Assembly (NCBI GenBank): GCA_946122785.1 | Contig: CAMGYJ010000011.1 | Location: forward strand, 16,864,001 to 16,928,000 | Direction of reading: 5' to 3' | Length of the DNA stretch: 64,000 nucleotides | From: Linum tenue | Lineage: Eukaryota > Streptophyta > Magnoliopsida > Malpighiales > Linaceae | Shown: one piece after another, positions 21,655-33,889 of the stretch | Layout of the letters: every line of letters starts with the position of its first letter | Numbering within the stretch: position 1 is the first letter of the stretch | Program-made: the position numbers and the translations under genes | The notes under the pieces: generated by a model | Told to the model about the DNA's origin: nothing | What the model saw: the letters and a program-made list of their open reading frames with translations, nothing else | Databases searched by the model: none

Positions 21655-22068
21655 TTTTTGTATGGTTTTGTATTGTTTGTCGGTGTAGTTTGTATTGTTT
21701 GTACAGTCCATATGTTTGTATTGTTTGTAAATCTGTTTGTATGTTTTGTCGTTCAAGTTTGTACTATTTGTATGTTTGTATTGTTTGTAAGTCCGATTTG
21801 CATACTTCGTAATTTTTCATAATACCCAAATTACCCCTCCCACTAATTAAAAATCACTTCCTACATTTTAACCGTTGGATTGAAATGTCCAGATCTAATG
21901 GCTATGAGGGACTTAGTCAAGTTACTGAGAACCCCTCCCTAATCATGGGATCCGTACTCTAACCCAATCTAAATATGCCATGTATATTATTGTTAGGAAC
22001 CTTTTGCTTTGAACAGTTGGTCAAGTTTGATACATTCCGTATTGTCAGTTGTCACCTTATTAATAGTA

Positions 22069-23520
22069 GGGCTAATACCACTGGGAAACCCGAACTATTA
22101 ACTTTGTGTAATTTGTGTCCTAAAGTATTCGATACGACATTTGTGTCCCAACCTATTATAGTTTTGTGTCATTTATGTCCTGACGATTTTGTTGACCGTT
22201 ATATATAACGGTTGACCAGACGGTGGTCAACTTGATGTTGACTTTTGCTGATGTGGCAAACACGTGGCAGCCACGTAGATGCCACATCATTGACACCTCA
22301 TATTTGTAATTAAAATTTAAATAAAAATAAAATGGAGAAATTAAAAAATTAAAAATTAAAAAACTTCTCACTATCATCTCTACCGATTAGCCTTTCTCTC
22401 TTCTAACGTTGTCGTCTCCGCGCAAATCGCCCAAATCCAAATCCAAATCACAAATGTCCACCACCGCCTTTCACCACACAATTTCCGGCCGCCGATTCTC
22501 CAACCAAATCCCTCGACATCCACTTCCAATCAAAGTCCCACCCCATTGAGAAAACCCTTCACCGTTCTCACATCGATTGGAACAACGTGGCGAGGCCTAC
22601 TTCCAATCGAAGTCCTACCCATATTTCTATCTCTCTCTCTTACTAGATTTTGCGGTGACAGAGAAGGGAAGAATGGTCGATGGCGAGAGGGAGGGAGGGA
22701 GGGTGCGATAGTCCCTTGAGGATTTGGGCGAATCTGTTTTGGAGAGGGGAAGCGACAGCCATTACTGGGAAGCCAACTGCGAGGGGAAGAAGAAGACATC
22801 GTCGACCATTGCTTGAAGCGGGCAAGACAACGGCGGCTCGGAGCATGATTTGGGGATTTTCTCTGGCAGAGCTCCCAATCTCCGGCTACCTCGTTCCAAT
22901 CGACGTCGTCTTCTCTGGCAGAGCTCCCAGCTCCAATCGATATCTTCTCCAACGACGTTTCCAACTCCAGATGTCGTGTGTACCAGTTGCCGACAAGGAA
23001 GCGGATGGAAGCTTGAACCCATACCAAATCGTCGATGGAAACCTATATAGCCAAAACCATCTCTGACTCTGCCGTATTTGAATTGCTTTTCATCGTTGGG
23101 TTTCATTAGATCTGGGTTTCTGGGTTTCCTTGGATCTGGGTTTCTGCGACCACTTTCAGAGCTTGAGGATTGGGTTTCAGGGAGGATTTTTCAGACTGGA
23201 TATAGACGGCGGCGGAAATAAGGAAGAGAGGAGACGAAGAAGCAGCGGACGGGAGGAGAAGGGGACGAGAGAGTTGCAATTTTTTTGTTTTTTATTTTTG
23301 TATTTAAAATTTTTATTATATGGAAAAAAATATTAAAATTAACATTAAATTTCCACATCAGATGCCACATCAGCGCTGACTAGGCTTTCTGTTAAAAACT
23401 AACGGTCAACGCTAGTCAACTCTAACGGAAAAATAGTTTAGGACACAAATGTCGTATCGAATACTTTAGGACACAAATGACACAAAGTTAATAGTTCGGG
23501 TTTCCTAGTGGTATTAGCCC
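22069..23520. mobile_element. Mutator-like element, non-autonomous, with coding-like interior
   Basis: TIRs of over 100 bp begin GGGCTAATACCACTGGGAAA and end in the reverse complement GGTATTAGCCC. The 9-bp target duplication is TTAATAGTA (22060-22068 and 23521-23529). Subterminal sequence includes GTTGACCGTTA and GATGTGGCAAAC. The interior (about 22380-23280) is GC-rich with open frames on both strands but no protein that I recognise. It also holds a short internal duplication, CTCTGGCAGAGCTCCCA at about 22860 and 22913. No transposase is present. Confidence 0.85.
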
Positions 23521-23529
23521 TTAATAGTA

Positions 23530-25845
23530 TCGATTGGCAGTATCTTAATTTAGACATATATAACATAACATTACGGCTTTTTTTTGTAATCCAAACGCTA
23601 CCATGCTAACAGGAAGACTGAGTGACTGATTGATCATTGGAGGGAATAGTCAATTAAATAGCAGTGTATGGATTTGTTTTCAATAAATTTGATACAGACA
23701 TGTTTTGTCAATAGTAAATAAAATAACATGGGATGGGCTTGTTTTCAATAAATTTGATATAGACATCAAGAAAAGTGTATTGTGTAAATGAACCCATGGT
23801 TGTTGAATGAGTCTACACAAAATTCTTCCATCACATGTAAATTATAATATTGTGCTCTCGTATATAGCAAAGACTAGCATACGTCTGGTTACTCTATACG
23901 CTTGCGTTCACACCAATTAATTGTACTTTCATAATTTCGACGAATCATAATTTTTTATTTTCATTTTAAGATGAAATGAATCTTAAGGTTTGGGCCAGAA
24001 AATTGAGGACTAGGGTTTATCCATTAAAGGTTATGGTATAGTATCATGTCCCAAACTCCGATTAATTCATGGTCCGGATAACAAACTCGACAGGCGTACA
24101 GTAAGGTAAGCGTACGTCTGGCATATGCTAGCCGCGATTCTCTAAACTCAATCCCAAAGTTCAATTAAATGGAAAATATAAATTGACCGTTGAGATTGGT
24201 CGGATCTCATGGAAGTACATCTTACGGCTAGTTCACATGGAGTATACTATACTCCTCGAGTATACCAGTCATTACCATATATATATATGGAGACTACTCG
24301 TATGCTCTTGGAGCTTAATATGCTTCAGATGATGTGGCCGTTAGATGTACTTCGATGAGTTCCGACCAATGTCAACGATCCATTGTTGTTTTCTCTTAAA
24401 TTAAACTTTGAGTCAGGGTTTAGAGAATCAGAGGCCTAATATTTATCCATTAGAGATTAGGGTATAGTATCAAATGCCCGAAACTCGATTTAATTCCTAA
24501 TCAAAATAAATATATCTTACTAGTAATACCTTAAATCTACTATATATATTCTGGGAGCATACGAGTTTGAACATACATAAACCATATATATTTCTACTAT
24601 AGATGTTCTGATAATTTCTTATTGCAATACGAGCGAAAGAATAGCTCAAAGCTGACTTTAAAGAAAATTTTAACGCATTTAAATGGTGTCTCAATGAAGT
24701 GATGAACATACAGAAATGATGGGCCGAGTATACATATGTTTTGATGCACATCATAGCTGTAAAATTAACGCGGCATTTCGCGATATTATGGGAGAAAACT
24801 GGTTGGATTTTGGTGGCAGTGACTAACAGCTTTCAACTAATCATGATTAGCTATATGCTTACATACGTCAAATGGATATTAATCATCTCCTCGGCTTTCA
24901 AGACCTTCTACCAAAAAAAGAAATTATTTACACCAGTTAGTTAGAAAGGGTATGCATCAGAGCATGTGTTACCATGCCGAGGTGGACAATGGGTGGATTT
25001 TTTATTTCAAATTGATCCATATGCTTATTACTAAAATAGTATAGCTGTAACCCGTTATCCACCTACATTTTTTTCGTATTTGATTGGGTGATTGATAATG
25101 ACATGATTGGATTGTGGGTTAATCTACAAAAGTAATTCCCCGACTAGCCATTAAATAAATTGACTAACATTTATAATGAGTTTCTTACAATTAGCATGGC
25201 TGTAGCAATTTAGAAACTTCCCACTTACTTTCCCATGCACCATTGTAGTATTTGCATAAAATTTTCATTATACCATCAAACAATAGTGGAGAGAATATTA
25301 ATGCATTCAATTCATAATTTACAATTTTCATTTTAATAGCTGATGGGCATTGCAAAACATAGTAACCAATAATGCTAGTTCAAAATATTCTTTATTCTCC
25401 GTCTTTAGAAGTTGATGGTCACTGTGTAATGCGATTAGAATACGTGATAACTATTTGATAGTATAAACTAGAAACAACTCTTTTCATTTGAAAATATGGA
25501 GCGGGTCATTCGGGTGAACCACAATCCATCCACCATCCAGCCAAATAAGTATGAGTAGGATATTTATCAAACCGCAATCCACCCACTACGGTTTGAATAA
25601 TTTGCCAATAGATTGATATCAATATGTAGATTAACCGCTCACGTGCTCTCCCTATGACTACCCATTACGAAGGTTAACACCATTATGACCCTCTTAATCA
25701 CACTCCATTAATTTAATTTTTCTTTCTTAAAGTGTAATTTCTAATCCAACGATCGAGATTAATATGCTGTTGTTTTGATTTTGTATTTAATTTTTAAACT
25801 CTCTAACCTAGCCCCACCCCCTTCTTCTGCCTCTTCGAACGTCAG
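23530..25845. other. AT-rich intergenic
   Basis: No gene is supported. It holds one inverted-repeat element (24136-24433) between two direct repeats, and AATCCATCCACC / GGGTGGATT motifs near 24990-25030 and 25510-25600 that resemble decayed hAT ends. Confidence 0.4.
24136..24433. repeat. MITE-like inverted repeat
   Basis: GATTCTCTAAACTCAATCCC on the left matches the reverse complement of the right end, ...GTTTAGAGAATC. Similarity of the two arms extends over about 100 bp (TTGACCGTTGAGATTGGTC against GACCAATGTCAACGATCC). The centre has TATATATATA. It is flanked by about 60 bp of direct repeat (24011-24072 and 24438-24500, sharing TTTATCCATTA and GGTATAGTATCA), so a larger composite is possible. 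Confidence 0.55.
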
Positions 25846-26522
25846 TAGAGGTGGCAATTCTCAATCTAATATACCAATCTACTCCACCAATCCATTAAAA
25901 ATATCCAACTAATCCAATGTATCATTGGCAAATTCCAAGTTAGTACCTATAATTTTTATTTTTTACATTTTTTGTAATTAAAATTTAATTTGTATACAAA
26001 AATATCATTGGAAAATTGCGTTTTGGTACATAAAAATTTTCATTATGACTTTATAATACCTAAACTTTTAACATTTTACATTTTGGTCCAAGATTGATAG
26101 AGGTTGCAATTGAATTGGATCCATGGATTGGTGGATTGGGTTGGTGTATCCATGGATCAAGTGGATTGGTTCAAATGGATTGATGGATTCATGGAATGGA
26201 TCAAGTGGATTGGTGGATTGATTCATGAATCCAAATAACATCCAAGTCTTGGACCAATATACAAATTTTGAAAAGTTAGTGTACTAAAATGTCATGACAA
26301 AAAATATTAGGTACCAAAATGTAATTTTCAAATGATATTTTTATATACAAATTAGATTTTAGGTACCAAAATGTAAAATATAAAAAGTATAGGTACCAAA
26401 GCATAATTTGCCATTTGGATCCATGAATCCACCAATCCAATTGGACTTGGATCAAATGGATTGGATTTGTTGGATATTTTAGTGGATGAATTGGTGGATT
26501 GGATTGAAAATTGCCACCTCTA
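25846..26522. mobile_element. hAT-like non-autonomous element with a second inverted-repeat element nested inside
   Basis: The outer ends are TAGAGGTGGCAATTCTC and the inverted GAAAATTGCCACCTCTA, matching common plant hAT MITE ends. Inside, TTGGCAAATTCCAAGTTAGT (about 25926) and the inverted ...GGTACCAAAGCATAATTTGCC (ending about 26412) bracket another element. That inner one contains yet another GAGGTTGCAATTGAATTGG start (about 26100). GGATTGGTGGATT motifs repeat throughout. The 8-bp flanks do not match well (5 of 8). Confidence 0.55.
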
Positions 26523-26925
26523 AAGGTTGAGGATATAATTTGGATTCATCGATAATCCACCAATCCAATTGACCAAATCCATGAATCCAATAATCCATTT
26601 GAGCCATGGATCCACCAATCCATAAATTCAATCCATTTGCCACCTCGTTAGTGTCTCCAACTCATTTCCCTTTCTCCTACCGCAACCTCTTCCTCTTTTA
26701 CCACCGCCGCCTCCTCCTCCGATCGCCATAGCCAGCACTAGCAACAAATGCATCAACCCAAAATTTCCTTCCTTTTTTTATATTTCACCACCATGAACTG
26801 TCGTTTCTTCTGTTCACCTCCTTCAACGATTGTGTCATCTGTCACCCTAATTTCGTGCATCACGAGCCCAGGCCGAATATGGTTTTCTCATTGGTTGCGC
26901 TTGCAACAAGCGCCGCCAGAGCTAT
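26523..26925. other. Intergenic with hAT-related repeats
   Basis: TGGATTCATCGATAATCCAC and similar ATCCACCAATCC motifs continue to about 26645, where TTGCCACCTC marks another decayed hAT-type end. A CT-rich stretch (26650-26740) follows. No gene was seen. Confidence 0.35.
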
Positions 26926-28519
26926 AGGTTAGTGGTCTCTAAACGGGGTGAAGTCGTAAAGACTTGGTTCTAAGCTTACTATCACACCTAGCTATACCAT
27001 TATAACCTAATTAGGGAGCATAGTATAGTGGATGATCGAGGCCATATCCCTGGCCATGAATGTCTATTGCTACTCGAAGGATTGTTTTGTATCTCGCAGA
27101 AAATTTAGCTATTCGTAATTACTCACTATGAACTAAACCAAAACAAACTCAAGAGAAAAGAAAAAATATTGAGGGATCGATCCCCTCCCCTAGCACATTG
27201 ACAATTTCCTTGTAGTGGACATGTAATGGTTCAATTAAAGTGATTCAAGATGCGAGGTTCACTAATAAAGCAATTGAATAAATGGTCATGCACTCAATTT
27301 CCATCCTAGCTAGGCAAATCAACTCAATGTTCATGTAATTTACCACCATAGGTAGTGAGATAACCTATCCTCTTTAAATGGGTTTAACCAATAAGTACAC
27401 AATTCAAATAATTCAATGGTCATGTAATCATTCAAATTTGCATCAATTATGTAATCCCCTACCTAGATGAATGGTCATCTACTCTAGGTCTGATGCGCTC
27501 CTAAGTAGTAAAGAATTGGCGAGACAAGCCCAAGCATAATTAATAATAGATGAAGCATAAAATGCTAGGAAAATTCAATTCATCCATATATCACAAGAAA
27601 GAGAATGATAATCACCTACAACCTAAGTTGCAACTAGATAAAATGGGATACAGACAATCCCACATACTTGATGTAAAGAAAGATAATCATCAAATAGGCA
27701 TAGGAAAATAAGTTCATAATCATTAAAAAATCTAGCATAAATCATCCTATTACATATCAAACTCTAAGTTAGGGTTTGGGGGACTAAGCCCCAAAGTATC
27801 TTGAGGGACTATCCCATGAAGGGGGGAAGAAGAGACATGTAAAGATGGGAAGAAATCATGAGGAAGAGTCTTCAAGTGCTAGAAATCCTCCTTCACTTCT
27901 TCTTCAAGCTTCTACTTCTCTCTCTAACCTCACTCTAGAACAAGAAATCTGCCAAAATCCCTCTACTCAAGGGGAGGAGTCCCCTATTTATATAGTTCTG
28001 AAAATGCGGCCAAGTCATGGGCACATGGTAGGAGATTGCGGACGTGATCTTTGGTAAGAGGTCGCGATCTTGAGATGACACAGTTCTAGATCTGCTGGTG
28101 TGAGAGTTCCCGGTTGGACTTCATAGTCGCAATCCTGAAGTTCTATGAATCGCCTGTCGAGATTGTTTGTCTTCCATTAAGGATAGCTTCTTTGAGTTCG
28201 TGGTTGCATCCCGAAAGATTGCGGGCATGAACGTTGGCTCTATGTCGCGATCTTCCCTCTGGACTTCGCAGTCTCAATTATCACGACCGTAATCTTCCCT
28301 CCTTTAGATGCAAACTCCATTTTGGACCTCTTTTCTACACTTGTAACCCTTTTTCGTACCTAAAAGGTTTGTATCACCTAAAATACCCCAATATGATGAT
28401 ATTTTCTTCGAGGAACGAATTATGGGTGTATTTGATGACATTTCAACCAATGAGACCATGAAATGACTTAAAACGAACCTGAATATGAGAGCTAAATAAC
28501 ACCATTTTGAGTGTTATCA
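26926..28519 (-). repeat. Probable old LTR of an Athila/Tat-like element (left boundary uncertain)
   Basis: The sequence ends ...GAGTGTTATCA at 28519, directly followed by ACTCCCCCATGAGGG. On the minus strand this is a polypurine tract followed by TGATAACACTC, the same arrangement seen at the LTR/PPT border of the complete element at 36812. No open frame of interest lies within. The left end was placed only roughly because no partner LTR was found. Confidence 0.4.
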
Positions 28520-30940
28520 ACTCCCCCATGAGGGTCAATGCATCTTCGCCGAACCACGTCCAAATGAAAAAGATAGAAACTCTATGATATAATACAAGGT
28601 TTATGACTCACTCGCTAAATTAAGACATGGAAACACCTACATTAGGAAGGCTTATAACACTCAATTTAGGTATTAGAAAATCCCTTCACACTTTCGCGTT
28701 TGCTTGGTCAAAAAAAAAAAAGAGAGAGATTAAAACGTGTAAGTCAAAGCCCCTAACCTCTCCCCTCAATGTGAATCGTCAGATTCGGATCACAAGTGAC
28801 TAGAGACGTATCAACCTTTCATGACCATGCTTACTCACTTCGAAAATCCTGAAAGGAATGTCATTAGGTGAAAGAAGATAAGTGCAAACATTAAATCTAG
28901 GTGTATGATAGCAGAACGATCGTTGAGTTTCTTTTTAACACTTTCCCCATAACTTTTTAATATAGATTTTCTTCAATGTTGTAACCACTTTAAAACTTTT
29001 TAGTGTTTATAACAGGCCAGCCAACGTATACCTTGTTCCTTGTGGAGGGACCATTACACAAGGATAACCAAACTTTGAATGAATTTTAAACAGACTCTAA
29101 GCGAGGTTGCATGCACAATATGCTCAAACATGGCATGCGATTGGAAGTAGTCATCTCTTATGACTACTCCGAAGAGGACTATACATGTTACCTTTATTTA
29201 GTCGAGTAAGGGTCTTCTTAAGATCGTCTAAACCTCCCTCCCTCATCACTTGACTAGTGCTTCATATGTATTGAAAAGTTCTAAATCCAGAGAAATTATT
29301 AGGTGCTCCGGGAGCACCACGTTGGATGGGTGATGTGGTGCTCCCGGCCAATGATATTCCGGCACGTGTAATATTATTGGTTAATTAATTATTTGTTAAT
29401 TAATGGATTGGGAAACGGAAAGTTTTGCTCGTGAATTGAGATGGAATCCTTCAATCCTAATTAATTCCCCATTTTCTTCTCCTCATTCATCCATCCAATC
29501 CTTCATGCTGAACCATCACCGTTGGTTTATCGGCGCCGCCTTCTTTTTCTTTGAAATTAGAAGAAGGAACTCAAGTTCATAAGCAAAGTAGAATATCAAA
29601 AGAAAAATCAATCTCATTGACGGGAATGCGATGCTTCAGCGCGAGTCGGGATTTTCATCTGTGTTGGAATGAATCTCCATTTCTGCCGGAATCTTCTTCG
29701 TCATCAGAATTTTCCTTAACACCGGATCCAGAAGAAGGTAGTCACGTCTAATCAGGGTTGTTAATCGACGAATTAAAGTTCGATGGAACTAAACTCCTAG
29801 CTGCCGGAAATAATGGAGGGTGAAGTATGCTCCCGGAATATTTTTCTTGGCAAAATTGACGGTGGTTGGTGTGTTGTTTTATTATTAAACTACAATTCTA
29901 TATGGCGTAGAGATCTCTTTTAGTTTGACTGTCTTCACCCACCTGTTAATATTAATTGCAAATAAAAATAATTAATTAACCAATAATATAACACGTGGCG
30001 GAATATCATTGGCCGGGAGCACCACATCACCCATCCAACGTGGTGCTCCCGGAGCACCTAATAATTTCTCATAAATCCAAAGATTAAAAAATTGTTTATT
30101 TTTAGATAAGAATAAAATATAAGAAAAGCAAGGATAGATATTGACCTTATCTTTGCCAAGAATCAACCCTTAGAAACGTTCCTGGATGAAGTATCCCAGT
30201 CGTAGGTCTCACATAGGTCGTGAGGCTGGATCGCCACATGACCTATTTGAATGTCCTCCACTCAGATCCCTAGATGCCTCATTGTTGCATGATGGCATGC
30301 AATCACGTGATGCCTTACCTCAGCTTCCTTCTGAAGCCTCTTGTTGATGATAGTTTGGTCTCTCTCCACGACTATGATGCGAGCTCTTGAAAGTGGTCGA
30401 TATATGACCTAAGGAAATCACTCATTGTGGCAGCAGCTAATAAGTGTGGAATTATCATCCTTGAGGTTGGTAGCTTGATCCTCTTCTTATTATTCTTCTT
30501 CCTTTACCAATAGAGCAACTCTCCTCGATGGAGTGACCAGGAGAGAGAACTCTACACCTTCCCCCATGATACTGTTGGTGTCTGGAGAAAGTTAGAACTC
30601 GGACTACCCAAACTACCTTCATATTCTTCTCAGGTGTTTTGATGTAAGACATGAGAGACAAGAATGTGAGGGGATGAGTCCCGGTGTCGAGCTAGCTAAC
30701 CACATCGTCGAGGTTGATATTGAGGTACTTGGCGAGTCTTGTGATGTAAACATCGACATGCAATGCTCAAAGCCTCTTGTCAGTGATGTGCCTTGTAAGT
30801 ATGGCAAGAATCGAGACTCTTATGTGAAGGGATCGTGATCCAGTCATACTCTAGATAAAGTTGATGTCCTCGACTAACATACCTTTCACCCAAGGATCAG
30901 GAAATCACATGGTGGATAAGCCTTCTGACACGAGCTCATT
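28520..30940 (-). pseudogene. Internal remnant of an Athila/Tat-like element
   Basis: Minus-strand fragments at about 30100-30930 encode broken pieces such as VSILAILTRHIT and AKYLNINLDDVV, which look like the extra ORF of Athila-type elements. Frameshifts and stops are frequent. 28520-29280 looks like the untranslated region next to the polypurine tract. A Mutator-type element (29290-30070) sits inside. Assignment is by general pattern only. Confidence 0.35.
29290..30070. mobile_element. Mutator-type non-autonomous element, 781 bp
   Basis: TIRs of about 100 bp start GAGAAATTATTAGGTGCTCC and close with the inverted copy. The 9-bp flanks CTAAATCCA (29281-29289) and ATAAATCCA (30071-30079) differ by one base. 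Each TIR itself contains an internal palindrome, GGTGCTCCGGGAGCACC. The interior has a 66-residue open frame (29551-29751, rich in Ser and Glu) that may be a captured exon; it was not recognised. Confidence 0.8.
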
Positions 30941-31900
30941 TATACATGTTTTACCCATAATCTCTTAATTTTTTCTTGACCATTTACCTTTGAAATGCCC
31001 TATCATTTGCCAATTTTATGCTAGGTTGTGTTCTTAATTCATATTTCATGTCCTAGAGCGAGGTGAAGTCTTAGGAGTGAGTTTCAGGGCATTTAGAGGT
31101 GAAAATGGAGCAAATGAAGGTCCACAATGTTTCTCATGGCTATGAGAATTAAAATCACAACCATGAGAATCAAGACTCAGCCTGTTTAACCATTCCAGAG
31201 ATAATGCCAAAAATAAGGGGCTGACAAGGCAAAAGCACGGGGGTGCTTTGCCAGTGCTTTTTTGGAAACAACACTAACTAGCAAGGCAAAATCATAGGTA
31301 ACTTTTTGCCCTTACTTTTTTTCCTAAAGATCATAAGTGAAATGATGCATTTTGATGATGCATGGGCAAAAACCTAAAAAGCACAACCGTGATTAATGGC
31401 TGTGCTTTTGCCACTGTCAGGTATAAAAGAGACGTTTTGTAAGCTTTAACGGGGAGGGCTAGGTTTTTGGATCCCAAACACTCAAGGTATGAATCCTAGA
31501 GAGCGAGAGTGATCTAGGACCGAAATTGGATGATTTCTTCTCCATTGGAGTTTGAGAAACATGTTTGGAAGTGAAGATTGAAGATCAAAACTGATTTCTG
31601 CACGTTTTAGGATTTCGTTCTGCTTTAATCGAGATTATTGATTCAAGTTTGATTCAAGAGAGGGAATACCTGATTAGTTCCATAGAGCACCTTAGATTGA
31701 AAGTAAGGAGTCGATTATGCGAGAGTGAATCAATTCATTGCTCTTATTGGGTGACAGTCTTGCTCATCTGAAGAATAATTTTCTAGCCCAAAAGCTATGA
31801 GCTCTTAAAGTTCAAAAGTTACCTCCTTTACTTTTATACTTTAAGTCCATCAAAGCAGTAAAGCAGAGAACACATTGAGTTATATATGCTTTGAAGAAAT
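30941..31900 (+). repeat. 5' LTR-like copy of a degraded Athila-type element
   Basis: It starts TATACATGTTTTACCC and shares a series of blocks in the same order with the copy at 32461 onward, for example GCTAGGTTGTG / CATTAGGTTGTG, CTTTAATCGAGATTATTGATT / CTTTAATCGAGCTTATTGATT and ATAGAGCA. The two copies have diverged strongly, so the element is old. Confidence 0.5.
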
Positions 31901-33465
31901 TTGTGGAACCTTGAGAATCAATTGTTTTTCCATTACCATAAAGACAGACATGTACCTACGTCCACGACCTTAACAAAGTCCCAACCCGATTAAATGCACT
32001 CCTGAAAATTTAATGATGACTCAATTTTGGAGAATCGATTTCATTTGAAAGTATGTAAAAATCAGTTCATGGTAGAGAGATGATAGAACTGTAAGTTATA
32101 ACATGCACATCTTTTGCATAAACTGTGGTCGTGAGCCCACTAGTCGAGCTAGAGTGGCCCCTTTCCATATTATAATTTTTGGGGATTTCACTTGATTAAT
32201 CATGTTCGAGAGCGGTTTTATAAGTCTGATGAGGAGTGTGCATTAACGTGAACTGGTTATATTTGAATGTCGTTTGTGGTTGTTGTTAAGGTCTATGTTT
32301 TGTTACTTCGTGTACCAATATGGATGACTACTTGTGATTCACTATTTTCATGTGCCCCTATTGTTTCATCCAAACTGGTTTCTAAACAATTTCCTTTCAC
32401 GAATCTTTTGTTCTACTTGGTTTGCTTGGGGATAAGCAAATGGTTAAATTTGGGGGAGTTTGATACATGCTTAATCATAAATGTTTTATCCCTTCTATCT
32501 TGAGAGTTTCTTGTTCATTTGGTATGCGAAAGTCTTTCATATGCTCATTTTACATTAGGTTGTGCTCTTTTTCCATATTTCATATCATAGCACTTGAAGG
32601 AAGTTTAGGAGCGAGTTTTACAATATTTGGAGGTTAGAATGTGACACAAAGGGGTTGCAGTCTCAATGTCACAGACTGAGCTTAAATTTCACAACCCAAG
32701 GGTGACACCCTCTCCCAGGCCATGAGATTGATGAAAAAGGAAGAATCAGTTCCCCATGTTACAGCCTGGAGTTAAAATGTTATGGCCATGACATTAGGTC
32801 GTGACATTTCCTGTCTTGCGAGTATAAAGAGGGTTTTTGCTAATTTAGAAGGGGGGAGATGAGGTTTTGGATCCCAAAAACCCAAGGGACAAACATTAGA
32901 GAGAGAAGAGACTTGTGAATATTCTTGGAGCTATTTTAGAGGATTAATTCGCCATTGGATCCTGATAATTAAGCTTAGGAGTGGAGATAACCTATTGGAA
33001 GAAGAATCTCACCACTACAATACAGTGTTTCTTATTCTCATATGTATTTCCTTCTCTTTCACTAGAGTAACTTTTCTTCACTACTCATGTTTTGTATGAT
33101 TTGATGATTGTATGAGTATTCGTACTTTTTAAACTTGAGACCATATCCAAACTATGCTTGTTTTTATGGATAATTTCTGCTTTAATCGAGCTTATTGATT
33201 TCTACCATGATCTATGAGAGATAATATCTAATTACTTTGATAGAGCATCACTAATTGGAAGTAGGGGATCAATTTTGCAAGAGTGAGTCGATTCATTGCT
33301 TTGTACAGGGTGATAGGCATACCCAATAGAGGGATTATAGTTATGAATTGTAACACCTTAGGAGAATCCCACATCGACAAAGCACGGAAGAGATCCATTG
33401 TTCATAAGTAAAAAACTGGCCTTACCTAACAAGACACGTTTTGGGGTGAAATGGAGTTCTTGTGA

Positions 33466-33540
33466 GAACTCTGAAGTTAAACGTGCTCAGTGTCGAGTAA
33501 AACAAGGATGGGTGACATTATGGGAAGTCACCTTGAATTG
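33466..33540 (+). other. 5S rRNA-derived segment in Cassandra LTR 1
   Basis: GAAGTTAAACGTGCTCAGT matches the 5S internal A-box region and AAGGATGGGTGAC the C box. In plant 5S genes these are the RNA polymerase III internal promoter, so the LTR may retain polymerase III signals. The 5' half of 5S is not well conserved here. Confidence 0.85.
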
Positions 33541-33816
33541 AACCCCAATGAAAAAACCGTGAGGGTCTAGGCCCAAAGCGAACAATATCTTTGTCGAGAA
33601 AAGGTTCGGGATGTTACAAGTGGTATCAGAGCCTCTTTGCATCCCTCTTGAACGATGGTGGGGAAAACCTTAATGAGGGCATTGAGTCCTAAGGGGGTGT
33701 ATGTAACACCTTAGGCAAATCCCACATCAACAAAGCACTGGAAAGATCCATGGTTCATAAGTAAGAAACCAACCTTACCTGACAAGAAGCGTTTTGGGGT
33801 GAAATAGAGGAGTTCT

Positions 33817-33889
33817 TGTGAGAACTTCGAAGTTAAACGTGCTCAGTGTGGAGTACAACAAGGATGGGTGACCTTATGGGAAGGCAACT
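33817..33889 (+). other. 5S rRNA-derived segment in Cassandra LTR 2
   Basis: The same 5S-like blocks as in LTR 1 (GAAGTTAAACGTGCTCAGT and AAGGATGGGTGACC). The C box here is closer to the plant 5S consensus than in LTR 1. Confidence 0.85.

Larger units (their letters stand above)
20827..21950. mobile_element. Probable non-autonomous TIR element with GC-rich interior
   Basis: The left end (GACTAGGGGGCCCC...CATGACTAAGTC) and the reverse complement of the right end (GATTAGGGAGGGG...CTTGACTAAGTC) match imperfectly over about 35 bp. The interior has a GC-rich segment (about 20985-21200) rich in CCGG and GAGA, then a long GT-rich tract of TTTGTATTG-like repeats holding two hairpins. No protein or clear target duplication was recognised, and the ends are approximate. 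Confidence 0.4.

Noticed and set aside
21225..21812. Cys/Phe/Val-rich open frames in the GT-rich region
   Set aside because: Repeat translation of TTTGTATTG-like sequence; no protein family fits.
20834..21950. Helitron
   Set aside because: No TC start, CTRR end or terminal hairpin at the right place; imperfect inverted ends fit a TIR element better.
33466..33540. Functional 5S rRNA gene
   Set aside because: Only the internal part resembles 5S, and it lies within an LTR with matching partner; it is the Cassandra 5S-derived segment.
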